Shown in pieces: positions 1 to 13,721 of a stretch of 27,348 bases of DNA (position 1 is the first letter of the stretch; the number at the start of each line of letters is the position of its first letter). Source of the stretch: Blastocladiella britannica (lineage: Eukaryota; Blastocladiomycota; Blastocladiomycetes; Blastocladiales; Blastocladiaceae); contig MU624736.1 of NCBI GenBank assembly GCA_025349905.2, positions 1 to 27,348 of the forward strand, given 5' to 3'. The notes under the pieces are model-generated. The model had not been told where the DNA came from. It ran no database searches and worked only from the letters and a program-made list of their open reading frames with translations. A program made the position numbers and the translations under genes.

Positions 1-93
1 GGCAGCACCACGACCACCACGATTGCCACGGACACCACGACCACCACGATTGCCTCGACCTTGACCACGAACAGTGAGATGGACGGCGGGTAG
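1..93. other. Possible end of an off-window gene; strand and frame unresolved
   Basis: GC-rich, low-complexity sequence that turns AT-rich after about position 120. On the + strand all three frames are open from the left edge and close soon: at about 59-61, at 75-77 (a His/Asp-rich reading) and at 91-93 (a Thr-rich reading, TAG). On the minus strand the same bases read as a typical RGG box (units like RGNRGGRG). However, no minus-strand ATG exists anywhere in 1-296, so a minus gene could not start here unless its first exon lay inside the next gene. I therefore favour the 3' end of a + strand gene, but cannot choose the frame. Confidence 0.3.
6..54. repeat. Two copies of a 22-bp unit at 27-bp spacing
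   Basis: The 22-bp unit at 6-27 recurs without mismatch at 33-54, a period of 27 bp or nine codons. A period divisible by three suits a repeated peptide. The array may continue to the left of the window. Confidence 0.8.
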
Positions 94-296
94 GGTCCGA
101 TCAGCGGGGGGTCGGCGGACAAGTATAGATATGATTGCGAATGCAACAATGTATTGCTGCTTTTGTTCCAAATTGAATTCTGCTTAAGTGTGCAGCCACG
201 ATGGCGTGAGCTTTTTGATTCCTGCTCAGCGGTGACGACGAAATATAAAAACAATAAATTTTCCCAATTGTCCCTCTTCGCGTTATTACACAAACA
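94..296. promoter_or_regulatory. 5' flank of the mS26 gene with a TATA-like element
   Basis: An AT-rich spacer of about 200 bp with no supported gene. TATAAAA at 244-250 lies about 47 nt upstream of the mS26 ATG at 297 and is followed by a T-rich stretch. Its role as a core promoter is inferred from sequence and position only. Confidence 0.35.
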
Positions 297-1298
297 ATGC
301 TGGGCACAACAACAACCTCCTCGCGCACTCTGCTGCGCACCAGCACCGCGGCGCGCGCTGTTGCACGTCTACACACGCTCTCGTCCGACGTGCCCGTGCA
401 GACTCCGGCCAACAAGTCCCTCTTTGTCGAACGCGAGCTCGCCAACCACCGGCGCCAGCTCAAGGACGCGCGCAAGGTGTACCTGAACGACACGCTCGCG
501 TCGCAGGCCACAGCGCGCGCCGAGGAGCGTGCCCATGCGGCCGAGCAGCGTGCGGCGGCCGAGCGGCTGCAGAGCGACCCGATGGTGGTCGGCACCTTCA
601 AGCCGCGGCGTGAGCTCAAGCGCGAGCGGCTGCGCAACTTTGGCCAGTTCGCGCCGATTCCGGTCGGACGGACCGAGCCGCTGCCGCCAGCCACGCAGGG
701 TCGGGGTACACGCGCCGCGCACCCGCCGCCGTCGCCCACCAACGCCCACCGCCTCCTGAAGCGCGTGTTTGCGCGCGACCTCACCCCCGACAACCCGCGC
801 CTGGCCCACCTGCTGCACCTGTGGAACGCGTCCGAGCACTTTGTGACCGCGCGCAACGTGGACGACAAGATTGCCGCCTTCTTCCGCGACAAGGCCACCC
901 CGCCGCCCAGCTCGCTGTTCCCAGTCACGTCCACCTTGCACCACATGGACGGCGCCCAGGCCCTCCCGAACGAGGCCAAGTTCCTGACCACGCGTCTGCA
1001 CCAGATCATGGAGTTTGGCGTGTCGAACGACGACGCGATTCCGGCCGAGCAGGCGTTTGATGCGGCGCAGTTTGCGACCGAGGACAAAACTTTTGCTCCG
1101 GCGACCGCGGGCGTGCACCTGGACGGTGGGTCGGTGTTTGAGCACGTGGCGACGCGCGACCTGGTGGTGCGCGACAAGCTCACAGACTCGCTCTTTGGCC
1201 GCCCGAGCGTGGCCAAGGTGTTGGCGCTGGGCTCTTCTTCTTCTTCTACTCTTTCTACTTCTTCCTCCTCCTCGCCAGCGGATTCGACTTCCCAGTGA
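297..1298 (+). CDS. PET123: Mitochondrial small-subunit ribosomal protein mS26 (Pet123-like)
   Basis: A single exon of 333 codons ending in TGA. The first 35 or so residues are rich in Arg, Ser, Thr and Ala with no acidic residue, as in a mitochondrial presequence. Residues about 45-100 are a charged, Ala/Arg-rich helix (HRRQLKDARKVYLN, then repeated AEER/AEQR). This is followed by a basic patch (KPRRELKRERLRNFGQF). The middle has LLHLWNASEHFVTARNVDDK, which lines up with the [20 protein letters not shown] type segment of yeast Pet123, a mitoribosome small-subunit protein. The tail is a Ser/Thr run that is probably disordered. The ATG at 297 gives the presequence and is the first Met of the frame. 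The family call rests on remembered similarity, not a search. A mitochondrial location is well supported; mS26 identity is likely. Confidence 0.7.
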   Translation: MLGTTTTSSRTLLRTSTAARAVARLHTLSSDVPVQTPANKSLFVERELANHRRQLKDARKVYLNDTLASQATARAEERAHAAEQRAAAERLQSDPMVVGTFKPRRELKRERLRNFGQFAPIPVGRTEPLPPATQGRGTRAAHPPPSPTNAHRLLKRVFARDLTPDNPRLAHLLHLWNASEHFVTARNVDDKIAAFFRDKATPPPSSLFPVTSTLHHMDGAQALPNEAKFLTTRLHQIMEFGVSNDDAIPAEQAFDAAQFATEDKTFAPATAGVHLDGGSVFEHVATRDLVVRDKLTDSLFGRPSVAKVLALGSSSSSTLSTSSSSSPADSTSQ

Positions 1299-1426
1299 TT
1301 GCCGGGATGGGAGGACTTTAAATGTAATTTTCAAGTAAAAAATTATACTGTTCACGTGCCTGTATTTCTCTCTTGTTGTCGGCCTATACCGTTATAATAT
1401 AACCACCACTGTATTAAATCGCAAAT

Positions 1427-2425
1427 ATGGCCCTTCGTCTCGCTGTCCGCTCGGCCCCGGCTGGTTTCCGCTCGGTCTCGGCCGTCTCGCATGTGGCGCC
1501 TCGGTACGTTGTTGATTATTATTTCCTTATACGACGACCAGCTTTTTTCTCACCAACAATATATTTTTTCATAAATATACAGCCTCTACTCGACCGGTTC
1601 GTGGTGCCTTTTTGCCACGACGATATTTTCAACTGGCTAAACCAATTTTTGTTGACATACAATAACAACATCAGAGACCCAGCCCGAGCCCGCCGTCAAG
1701 GCCAAGCGCTTCGTCGACACCCTCCCCGGCAACAACATCGTCTCCAAGACCGGTATCCTGACCCTTGGCACTGGCGCCGCCGCTTTTGCCATCTCCAAGG
1801 AGATTTACGTGGTCAATGAGGAGACCATGATTCTCGCTTCGTTCCTGGGTATCGCCACCGTGCTTTACCGCAACATGAAGGAGCCGATCGTGCAGTGGTC
1901 CGAGGGCCGCATCTCGGTGTGTTTTTATTTTTTTTAGTTTATACCGTTGCCACATGGGAGGTTAACTCACGTTAAAAAAAAATATCACAGAGCATCGTCA
2001 ACATCCTCACCCAGGCCCGCGCCGACCACAAGGCCGCCGTGGCCGAGAAGATTGACTCGGTGGCCGAGATGGCTGATGTGGTCGATGTGACCAAGGCGCT
2101 CTTTGCCATGTCGCGCAACATGGCCGCCCTCGAGGCCGAGGCCTATGAGCTCAAGCAGCGTACCACCTACGTTGCCGAGATCAAGGGCACCCTCGATGCC
2201 TGGGTGCGCCACGAGACCTCGGTGCGCGAGCGCCAGCAGAAGGATCTGGCTGAGCGTGTTCTCCGTCGCCTGAACGAGTCGCTTGCTGACCCCAAGACGG
2301 TTCGCTTTTTTCTTTTCTTTTATTATCTTCGGCCTGTCACTGATATGATATATCTCTTTAAATAGCAAACCGAGTTGGTGAACCAGTGCATTGCCGACAT
2401 TGAGGCCCTTTCGGTCAAGGCCTAA
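1427..2425 (+). CDS. ATP4: Mitochondrial ATP synthase subunit b (Atp4)
   Basis: Five exons: 1427-1503, 1583-1596, 1675-1916, 1991-2299 and 2366-2425, joining to 233 aa and a TAA stop. The product is the peripheral-stalk b subunit that anchors F1 to the membrane part of the mitochondrial ATP synthase. An Arg/Ser/Ala presequence leads to a RLYST processing-site-like segment. Then come FVDTLPGNNIVSKTG and a hydrophobic region containing ISKEIYVVNEETMIL, both typical of fungal Atp4. The C-terminal half is a long charged helix (VVDVTKALFAMSRN, EAEAYELKQR, LDAWVRHETSVRERQQ) that forms the stalk. Yeast Atp4 is 244 aa, so the length fits. Exon 2 is only 14 nt, but without it the RLYST junction and the frame fail. 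Two donors read GTTCG. The gene lies 128 bp after mS26 on the same strand. Confidence 0.93.
1583..1596 (+). other. ATP4: 14-nt microexon of ATP4
   Basis: This exon is flanked by a TACAG acceptor (intron 1504-1582) and a GTTCGT donor (intron 1597-1674). It completes an Arg codon left open by exon 1, encodes LYST and leaves one base that begins the next Glu codon. Skipping it would shift the frame by two bases. The restored peptide fits the start of mature fungal Atp4. Confidence 0.8.
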
Positions 2426-2561
2426 GTGAATTTTTAGCTCATGCCGCTGGCTGCCTTGTTATTTGATGCATCTATTTTTTTAAATCTTGAATGAAATGAC
2501 GTGTTACACGAAAGGGAATCGCGACATCTCTTTCGATTTAAAAAAAAAAAGCAACGAAAAA

Positions 2562-4327
2562 ATGGACGTGACACTTGTGCTTCTCGTACTGGCTGGCATC
2601 CTATTTGCGTTCTGGTCCCTTGCTGCGAAAATTAAAGGCGCACTCACGGCTTCGCGCAATACGTGGCTCGCGCTGCTGGCCGAGGACCGCACACCAGCTG
2701 TCGATCAAGTGCTACGCGCAACCCTGATCGGATTCTTCCACCCGTATTGCAATGCGGGCGGTGGTGGCGAGCGCGTTCTCTGGTGTGCCGTCCGTGCTGT
2801 GCAGCAACGGTACCCGACGGTGTTGTGCGTGATATACACGGGCGATACGGACGCGACGGGCAATGAAATCTTGGCGCGCGCCACGGCTCGGTTCGGAATT
2901 GAGCTCAACGCCTCTCGTATCCGCTTTGTGTTTCTGCGTCGCCGCTGGCTCATTCAAGATACCACGTACCCTCGCCTTACGTTGATTGGTCAGAGTGTAG
3001 GGTCTGCGATCTTTGTCGTGGAGGCTTTGATCCAGTGTCTGCCTGATATCTTTTGTGGTGGGTATCCCCTCCCTTATTTCTATATATCTTTAGAGGCAGT
3101 TGATTGAATGATTGGGTCAACAGATACGATGGGCTATGCCTTTACCTATCCTGTGGTAAAGCTGATTTCCGGCTGTCCGATTCTTACGTACACGCATTAC
3201 CCCTCGGTGAGGTACATTGATCCAACATTCCCTTTTTTCAGTTCCATTTTCATGCCTTGACGTGATCCTCACCAACTGTTTTCAGCTCTGACATGATCCG
3301 CGCAGTGGATCAGAGTGAAGGATCATTCAACAACGACGCTGCGATTGCACGGTCGCCTTTGCTTCGCAAGAGCAAGCAGGTATACTACCAGCTGTTTGCA
3401 AGGCTCTATGGCTATTGCGGCCGCTTCGCGGACCTCATCATGGTACTTGCCCTCTTTATTTTGAAATAGAAGGGAGGACTTACTGGAGACTGAATTTAGG
3501 TGAATTCATCATGGACGCGCGACCATATTGTAGAACTCTGGGGCATTCCGAGCAAAACCGTCCTGGTGTACCCTCCGTGCGACACAAAGTCATTCGCCAG
3601 CCTTCCTCTGGACCAAAACCGGCCACGCGTGGCTGTTTCCGTGGCCCAGTTCCGCCCAGAGAAGAACCATGCTCTTCAGCTCGAAGCGTTGCACCAGCTC
3701 TTCACGCTATACCCGCAGGTTCGCCAGAACTATCCCGACTTCAGACTGGTCATGCTAGGTAGCTGCCGCGGCCCCGAGGATGGGGGCCGGGTCGAGGCCC
3801 TACGGACCCAAGCGACCCGCTTGGGTATTGCCGATCGCGTCGATTTCCGACTCAACGTATCGTATCCGGAACTCCTGGCTCAGCTGGGCAACTCGATGCT
3901 TGCGCTGCACACCATGACGGACGAGCACTTTGGGATCGGTATCGTTGAAGCCATGGCGGCGGGGTTGCTTGTCATTGCGCATGACTCGGCTGGCCCCAAG
4001 CTCGATATTGTCACGGAATATGAGGGGAACGTCTCTGGTATGATATTTTATTCGTTTTGTAGAGTCATAAACTGACTTACCTATCGATCCATCACAGGTT
4101 TTCTTGCCACGACGGCATCGGAATACGCCGAGGCCATCTACCGCGCGCTCGTCATGCCACCCAGCGACCGACTTGCAATCCAGCAGTGTGCTCGCGCGAG
4201 CGTGAGCCGCTTCACGGAGGACCAATTCGCGGCGCAGTTTTTGGAGGGGTTTCATCGTGTCATTTCCCAGCCCGCTGCTGTTATTGCTGCTGCTGCTCCG
4301 ATTGCTGCTGTACCAGAGAGAAATTGA
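2562..4327 (+). CDS. ALG11: GDP-Man:Man3GlcNAc2-PP-dolichol alpha-1,2-mannosyltransferase (Alg11)
   Basis: Five exons: 2562-3057, 3124-3211, 3286-3442, 3500-4037 and 4098-4327, joining to 502 aa (human ALG11 is 492). The enzyme adds the fourth and fifth mannoses to the dolichol-linked N-glycan precursor on the cytosolic face of the ER. It opens with a hydrophobic anchor (LVLLVLAGILFAFWSLAA). Then come HPYCNAGGGGERVLW, DTMGYAFTYP and THYPSV. VNSSWT and VYPPCD follow, with QFRPEKNH after them. The GT4 EX7E motif lies in EHFGIGIVEAMAAG and should bind the nucleotide sugar. An upstream in-frame ATG exists at 2499, but 2562 has an A-rich context and starts just before the anchor. The C-terminus is an Ala/Ile-rich tail after the fold. 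The gene begins 136 bp after ATP4 and converges on the S9 peptidase gene. Confidence 0.94.
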
Positions 4328-4358
4328 AGTATTATTAAATACATTTGTGCTCAGCGAC

Positions 4359-6477
4359 TTAACCAATCACACGAACAATGGCCGAGGATCCCTCCGCGTT
4401 CACGTCAAAGCTCAATCCCTCTTGATGGCGCACGTGCGGGCCCATGTGTTTGGCCAAAAAGAGCTCCGCCTTGGCATAAAAGTCGTTGCGGTTCACGGGA
4501 CGGGTGAACGAGTGGCCCTCGTCCGGGTACAGGACGTAACAGACGCTCCCGCCATTGGCCTCAATTGCCTTGACGATCTGCTCCGACTCTTTTTCAGTGA
4601 CGCGCGGATCGTTCTTGCCCTGCCCAATCAGCAGCGGCTTGCAAATGCGGTGCGCATGCGTCAGCGGCGACACCTCGCGCAGCAGCTCGGCGTCGTGCTC
4701 CGGGTGGCCGGTGCGCGCGTACCACTTGGCCATGTGCGATCCCCAGGCGGCCGGGAACGACCGAATGAGCGGGGCAAGATCGGACGGGCCAACGAGGTCC
4801 ACGGCGCACGTGAAAAAGTCCGGGGTCAGCGTCACGCCCGCCAAGGCGGCGTACCCGCCGTACGAGCTGCCGAAAATGGCGACATGGTCGCGGTCGACAA
4901 TGCCCATGTCATTGGTAACGTAGTCGACCGTGTCAAGGAGGTCCGTGTGCATGGTCTTGCCCCACTGCTTGAAGCCAAGCGAGAGGTGCTTCTTGTTGAA
5001 TCCAGTCGAGCCGCGGTAGTTGGTCTGCACCACGAGGTATCCGCGGTTGGCCAGCCAGTGGGTGCGAGCAGAGTAACCGAAATCGTCGCGATCCCACGGC
5101 CCGCCATGTACAAGCAGCACCGTCGGCAAACGCCCACCCGTCGCCTTGTCGTAGCCGTACGGGTAAGTAACGTACGCTTGCAGCGGCAGGCCATCGCGTG
5201 CAAAGTAGCTGATGGACTCCATGCGGCCAAGGGACAGTCCCTCCAAGCTCGAGCTGGACCCAAAGAGCGTCTCGAAATGGGAGTCGGAGCCCGGACGCGT
5301 CACGGCCGGGTTCTTGTGGTAAAGGACATAGCCAAAGGGCTTGTCGGCGTAGATCAAGCGCAGAGTCCAAATGTCGTCCGCCGCGTTGTCGTGCAAGTAA
5401 AAATCGACGTCGGCGTCGCATTCGCTCGCGTACGCCTTGACACGCTCCCAGTCGGCGCGAAGCGACTCGTCGACAAGCGTCCACGTGGTGCGTCCGGGGG
5501 AGAACGACACAAACTGGAGCTGTTGCGTGTACGGGTGCGTCTTGATCGTGTGCACGTCGACGGCGTCCTTGGCGACGATGGTTTCGATCTTGGTGATCGG
5601 ATCAAAGTCGACGAGAACGCTGGTTTCGTGGCCGACCGAGGTCTGAATGCGGATCTTGCCCGTGTCGTTGTCCCAGTACAGCGGCGAGAGCTCGTCGCCG
5701 AGCGGGGCGGTCATCACCACCGGCCAGCGCGCGTCAATCGCCGCCTCGTCGTCGTCATCGCCGTCTTTGCTAGCAGCAGCAACAACACCATCGCTGAGCG
5801 TCGGCCCGCGGTACAGCCGCACCGCCAAGTCGCCGTTCGCTTCGCCAGAGAGCGCCGCTTTGACCTGGAAATCGTCGTCCACGAGCAGATGACGGTTGCG
5901 GATCAGGCTCTGCGTGTGGAGCTTGATGTCGCCGGTCTCCAAGTTGACCTGGTAGAGGTCGTGGCGGCGCGAGTTTTCGCGGTTCAACGCAACCAGAGCT
6001 TCGTTGGCGTGCGTCTTGTGCTGGACCATCCAGCGGCCGTTGACTTTGCCGAGTCCGACGGTCACATCTATATTCACAATATGTTAGCTATCATTGATCG
6101 CCCGCACATAAATGAAGAAGAAAAGACGTACTGTCGAAAGGGGTCAGATCGCGAGGCTCGCCCCCGTCACGACTGACGACAAACAAGTGAAAGTTCTCGT
6201 CGCCGTTGTGGTCCTGCAAGTACACGATCGACTTGCCGTTGCTGGCCCAGTTGTAAATGCGAACGTCGTGCTTGAGATCGTTGGTCACTTGGACTTTGCC
6301 GTGGTCGGTGCCCTTGCGCCAGTCGGCCATCGGCTGCACCCACACCTGCAAGTTGCGCGCCGCCGTGTTACCGGGAGCCAAGTACGCCAAGAAAGTGCCA
6401 TCAGTGGAAAGTCGCGGAGCAATCCGATCGGGATTGGTGAAGAAGTGTTCGACGGGGATGATGGGCGGTTGGACCAT
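4359..6477 (-). CDS. S9-family serine peptidase (prolyl oligopeptidase fold, S9C/acylaminoacyl-peptidase-like)
   Basis: Two exons on the minus strand, 6477-6132 and 6067-4359, joining to 684 aa with a TAA stop. The intron (6131-6068) has a GTACGT donor and ATATAG acceptor and restores an Asn codon after the TPFD segment. The N-terminal two thirds look like the beta-propeller that limits access to the active site (repeats such as NWASNGKSIVYLQDHNGDEN). The C-terminal alpha/beta hydrolase has LLVHGGPWDRD (oxyanion region) and TNYRGSTGF. The nucleophile motif is GSSYGG, Ser at about residue 517. The acid lies in GKNDPRV (Asp about 602) and the His in DEGHSF (about 634), so the catalytic triad looks complete. 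There is no signal peptide or membrane anchor, so it is probably cytosolic. It should cleave short peptides, perhaps N-acylated ones; the exact substrate cannot be read from sequence. Confidence 0.9.
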
Positions 6478-6788
6478 GATTGTTGGAGGCTTGTGTGGTT
6501 CGATATCGTGGTCACCGACGGAATGTAGAATGGCTTATAAGCAGGCCGTCCACATCCCGACTATTGTGTTTCGCTGGACCGAATCGACTCGATTGCTCAA
6601 TGGCCATGGAGCGCGACGCGTTGGCACAGCCTTTGAGTGGTGGAACGCGCTGGAAGTATCGCTGTTTTCATCGTTTTGGAGTTTCATGTCCGCGTGATTC
6701 GTGTTGCAAGAGAACAACCTGGAATCCAGGCAGTACGGCGTGATTTGACGTGACGAGAAGCCCAAATACCAAGAGAAAAGGATGATAT
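6478..6788. promoter_or_regulatory. Spacer between SRP54 stop and S9 peptidase start
   Basis: 311 bp that must hold the SRP54 3' end and the promoter of the S9 peptidase gene, both on the minus strand. A perfect 10-bp palindrome GCTTATAAGC lies at 6533-6542; on the minus strand it supplies a TATAAG about 60 nt upstream of the peptidase ATG. Open frames crossing this spacer show no recognisable domain, and I see no gene here. Confidence 0.35.
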
Positions 6789-10232
<3,444 letters not shown>

Positions 10233-10389
10233 TTTTTTTTATATCCGTTGTATGGCACTGGTACGGTGGGTACTTTCAGTTATTGATTGGGCGATCATAC
10301 CAGGAAAACGAAAAAAAAAAAAAATCGAATTGCTCAAACAGCACCTGACCCGTCGCGCTCTTTCTTGAAAAAGAGAAAGAGAAAAAAAA
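10233..10389. promoter_or_regulatory. Divergent promoter region between ZUO1 and MMS19
   Basis: 157 bp between the two start codons, which must hold both 5' UTRs and both promoters. It contains an A14 run at 10311-10324 and shorter A runs next to each ATG. No further motif is clear. Confidence 0.5.
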
Positions 10390-13300
10390 ATGGACGTCCT
10401 CACCATCAGCCTCCTCGATCCCGCATGCAATGACGCGGACGCGGTCGCTCGCCTCGCCTTGACCGTCTCCACGGACGCACTCCCGGCCCTGGTCGCATCG
10501 CTGGGCCCGGCTCTGACCCACACTGACCCGTTTGTGCGCGAGCGCGCCGTGCTTCTCTTGGCACTCGTGATTGAGCCCGCCGCTGCCGACGGTCGACTGC
10601 CCGCGCCGGCACCGACTGTGCTGGTTGGCTTTCTGCGCGCGCGTCTCGTGGATGCGCTGTGCGTGCCCCACATTGCTCGCGCAACCGCGGCCTTGGCTCC
10701 GATTCTGCCCACGCAAGATCTCTCTGGCCTCTTGATGCAGTATGGTGGTCCAATTCCTTGTATGCATACCAGCCAGTGACTAATTTCAATGAATTAAAAA
10801 AACACAGAATCTTTGCCGACATTGACGTGCAATCGTTCCCGCAGACCACCCGGCACCATTTCTACCGGCTCTTTGATGCTGCCATTGTGCACCACGGATC
10901 GGGTATGTCCCTTTGTAGTCTATATAAATGACATAATGGTGAAAAAAAAAAAAGTCCTCCGCACCACCATGTCCGCGGAATTTCTGCAGGGCTATATCGC
11001 AGCCGTGGACGGCGAAAAGGACCCGCGCAACCTTGCTCTCGCCTTCCACACGATGCACTTGCTTGCGTCGCAGTTCTCGATCCCACCCGCCGTGGCCCAG
11101 GACCTCTTTGAGGTGCTCTTTTGCTACTTTCCCATCACCTTCAAGGCTCCGCCCGATGACCCCTCGGGCGTCACTGCCGCCTCTCTCAAGGTGTCCCTTG
11201 CCGCGTGCCTCGCTGCAACCCCGCAATTTGCGCCATTTGCGATCCCTGCTGTCGCTGAAAAGCTCGAATCGGCCAACATGAATGCAAAGCGCGACTCGCT
11301 GGCGCTGCTCACTGCTGCACTGCCCGTCTACGGCCTTGCCGCCGTGCTTCCGCACATTCCGCGACTCTGGGCCGCCATCAAGCAGGATGTGTACCATTCG
11401 GCGGACGCTGCGCACGAGCAACTCTCTCTTGCCACCATCACCGCGCTCGTCCATCTGGTCGCGGTCGCGGGTGCTGCGGGCACCGGTAGCGCATCCCCAG
11501 TGGACCTGATTGTCCAGCCTGCGGTGCGCGAGTCGCTCGCCCACCTTGCGTCTCCCGAGACCAAGAACGCGCGCATTTCCGGACACTTGCTCCGCACCCT
11601 GACCGCCGCCGATCCCGAAGTCGCGTCCACGGTGGTCACGGCAGTGGTGCCCGTGCTGGCGGCGCGACTCCGCGCTCCAGACCTTCCTGCGACCCACCAT
11701 CGCACTTTGGTCGATGCCCTGGCCCTCATTGTGGATGGCGCAAGTGTGCACGCTCGCGCGCCACCACCGCTCGTTGCGCACTGCACTGAGCTGTACGCCT
11801 CGTTCTCGGTTGCCACGGGCCGGGGCGGTGCCCCCGCGCGTCGCACGGCGGGTCTGCGTGGCCTTGTGGCATGCGTGTCGGTTCCGGGTCTGCTAGACGC
11901 GACCCGCGAAGTGGGCACGTACCTGCAGCCGGTCGTTGCAGCCGCGTCCGATGCACCGCAGGGGCCCGACGATATGGAGGTCGCGGGCGAGGCCCGTGGG
12001 ATGCTGGAGTTTGTTGCTCGCCAGTCCCCCGACGCGGCGCTGGCATGGATCGTGCCTCCCTTGGTTGCGCGGTTGGAAGCGGTGGCCAGCGCCGACGATT
12101 ATGACGACGACACGATGTGCGCTGTCCTGGACTCGCTGGTGGTGCTCGCGCGCGCCCATCCCGAGCTGCTTTTTGCGCCCGTGCTCCATGCGCTCCTGGC
12201 CCGAGACGCCGCGCCGGGTAATCTCCTGGCTGCGAGGGCAGGCCTCATTGCCACAGCCATTGGACAGGTGGTGGAGGCGGCTCCCCACGTGAGCGAGCAG
12301 GAGGTACTGGCGGTGGTGTCCCAAATCGACGCGTATGCGCAGCCCGCGGGCGATTCGCCAGCACCCGTCGCCCTGACCATGGCGGCCGTTCTCGGCTCGA
12401 TGGTGAGCAAGTTGACCCCGTATGTTACTTTCATTTCCTCTATATCGCTGCGCACCTCACCTCACTGTTAAAAAATACAAAGAGCTCGTGTTGCAGTTGA
12501 TCTGTTTGCGCGGGTGATGGGCCAAGGCTGGCTCAACCGAAAAGAGACGCACCCTGCACTTGTCGCCCTCGTGTGCAATCTGCCGCGGCCACTTCCGGCG
12601 CCGCTCTCTGTGCCAGAGACGGACCTGATCACACAAGTGCTCCAGAGCGCGTCATCAGCCGAGGCCAATCGTCTCGACGCGACCCTCGCGGCCCAGATCC
12701 TTGGGAGCCTCGTCAACAAGGCAAGCGACCCGAACGCTTTGTTGGCCGCCCCGGCCCTTGCACAGATCCTTTCGATGCGCACAGAGGACCAGTCCGCCCT
12801 AACGGAGCTTTCCATTGCCGTGCGGCTGTGGACGGCCAAGGCACTTGCGATGCGCAGCCATCCGCTGGTCGCGTCCCAGGTCGACTGGATCCTGGATGCG
12901 ATGCATGCGGCCGCCACCGCCGGCAACACTCCTGCGGCGCGGCAATTGGCCCGCGGCGTCGGTATCATTGTAGCCGACTCGGCTGGCGTGCTCAACAAGG
13001 CTGCGCACGCAGTGATTCGCCCGCTCTACAAGCAGCGAGTGTACCACCGGTGCTTGCCGCGGATCACGGCGGGGATTTCGGCGACCAATCCCGTTTCTGG
13101 TACGCTTTTATTTTTGAATGTCGTTGCCTCCACCAAATCTCAACAATTTTATTATTCTGTTACAGCAAGCAGGGACTCGTTCATGATCGCCCTTGGCCAT
13201 TTGCTGCACAGCGTCCCGACCCAGGTCCTGCTGGGCTCGGTGGACCAGATTCTGCCTCTGCTGATGGCCGCAATCTCTTTGGCCAAGGACGATCAGCTCC

Positions 13301-13689
13301 GAAACGATCCTGCCCTCTTGGAGTACGCGCTGGCCACCCTTGTGCTTGTTGCCAAGAGCGCACCGGCTACCCTTGTTCCTCATGTCTCAACGCTCGTGCC
13401 TCGGTGGCTCGAAATCGCAAGCAACCCGTATGCCAACCCCATGGTTCGTATTTTTTTTACTGTTGTTTTGGCTCGCGACTTTGACTGACAGGAAAATGAG
13501 TAGAGCGCCCGCATGGCCGCGCTTCAGTGCTTGCGGGAAGCGTCGGCATTCCAGTCGACAGCGGTGTTCCCGCTCCGCGCGAGCATCCTTCGTGGACTCT
13601 CTTATCCACTCGACGATCCCAAGCGGCTGGTGCGCCGCGCCGCCGTCGATTGCCGTGCGGCGTGGTTTCACCAGGACACCTCTCTTTAA
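10390..13689 (+). CDS. MMS19: MMS19/Met18, cytosolic iron-sulfur assembly targeting factor
   Basis: Six exons: 10390-10739, 10808-10902, 10955-12419, 12483-13099, 13166-13443 and 13504-13689, joining to 996 aa (human 1030, yeast Met18 1032) with a TAA stop. MMS19 is a HEAT-repeat scaffold of the CIA targeting complex that hands Fe-S clusters to DNA polymerases, helicases and related proteins. The N-terminal MMS19 domain is clear: FADIDVQSFPQTTRHHFYRL, DGEKDPRNL, then FEVLFCYFPITFKAPPDDP and FAIPAVAEKLES. The last exon has the family ending MAALQCL and LDDPKRLVRRAAVDCR. The middle is Ala/Leu-rich helical repeats. The least certain junction is intron 2 (10903-10954, 52 nt), whose acceptor follows a 12-A run. 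The frame demands a junction near there. The last intron ends in AGTAG after an earlier GACAG that would give a stop. Confidence 0.93.
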
Positions 13690-13721
13690 AAACTAGTCAC
13701 CACCAATACAATACAATTACT
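13690..13721. other. 32-bp gap between MMS19 stop and HEM25 start
   Basis: AT-rich spacer between two genes on the same strand. It is too short for a normal 3' UTR, polyadenylation region and promoter, so one transcript probably overlaps the other gene. Confidence 0.7.

Noticed and set aside
3207..3212. GTGAGG as the donor of ALG11 intron 2
   Set aside because: It leads to an immediate stop in exon 3. GTACAT at 3212 gives the expected HYPSVSSDM junction.
4257..6176. 639-codon + strand open frame over the S9 peptidase gene
   Set aside because: The opposite strand has a full peptidase with catalytic Ser, Asp and His motifs. The + frame is Val/Arg-rich with no recognisable fold and overlaps the ALG11 end.
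6497..6512. GGTTCGATA as a possible tRNA B box
   Set aside because: It lacks the trailing CC, and no acceptor stem or A box is found at the right distance.
10760..10765. GTATGC as the donor of MMS19 intron 1
   Set aside because: It looks like a good donor but creates a stop at the junction. GTATGG at 10740 restores the frame into FADIDVQS.
10786..11918. Minus-strand open frames opposite MMS19
   Set aside because: No domain is seen, while the + strand carries conserved MMS19 motifs across the same bases.
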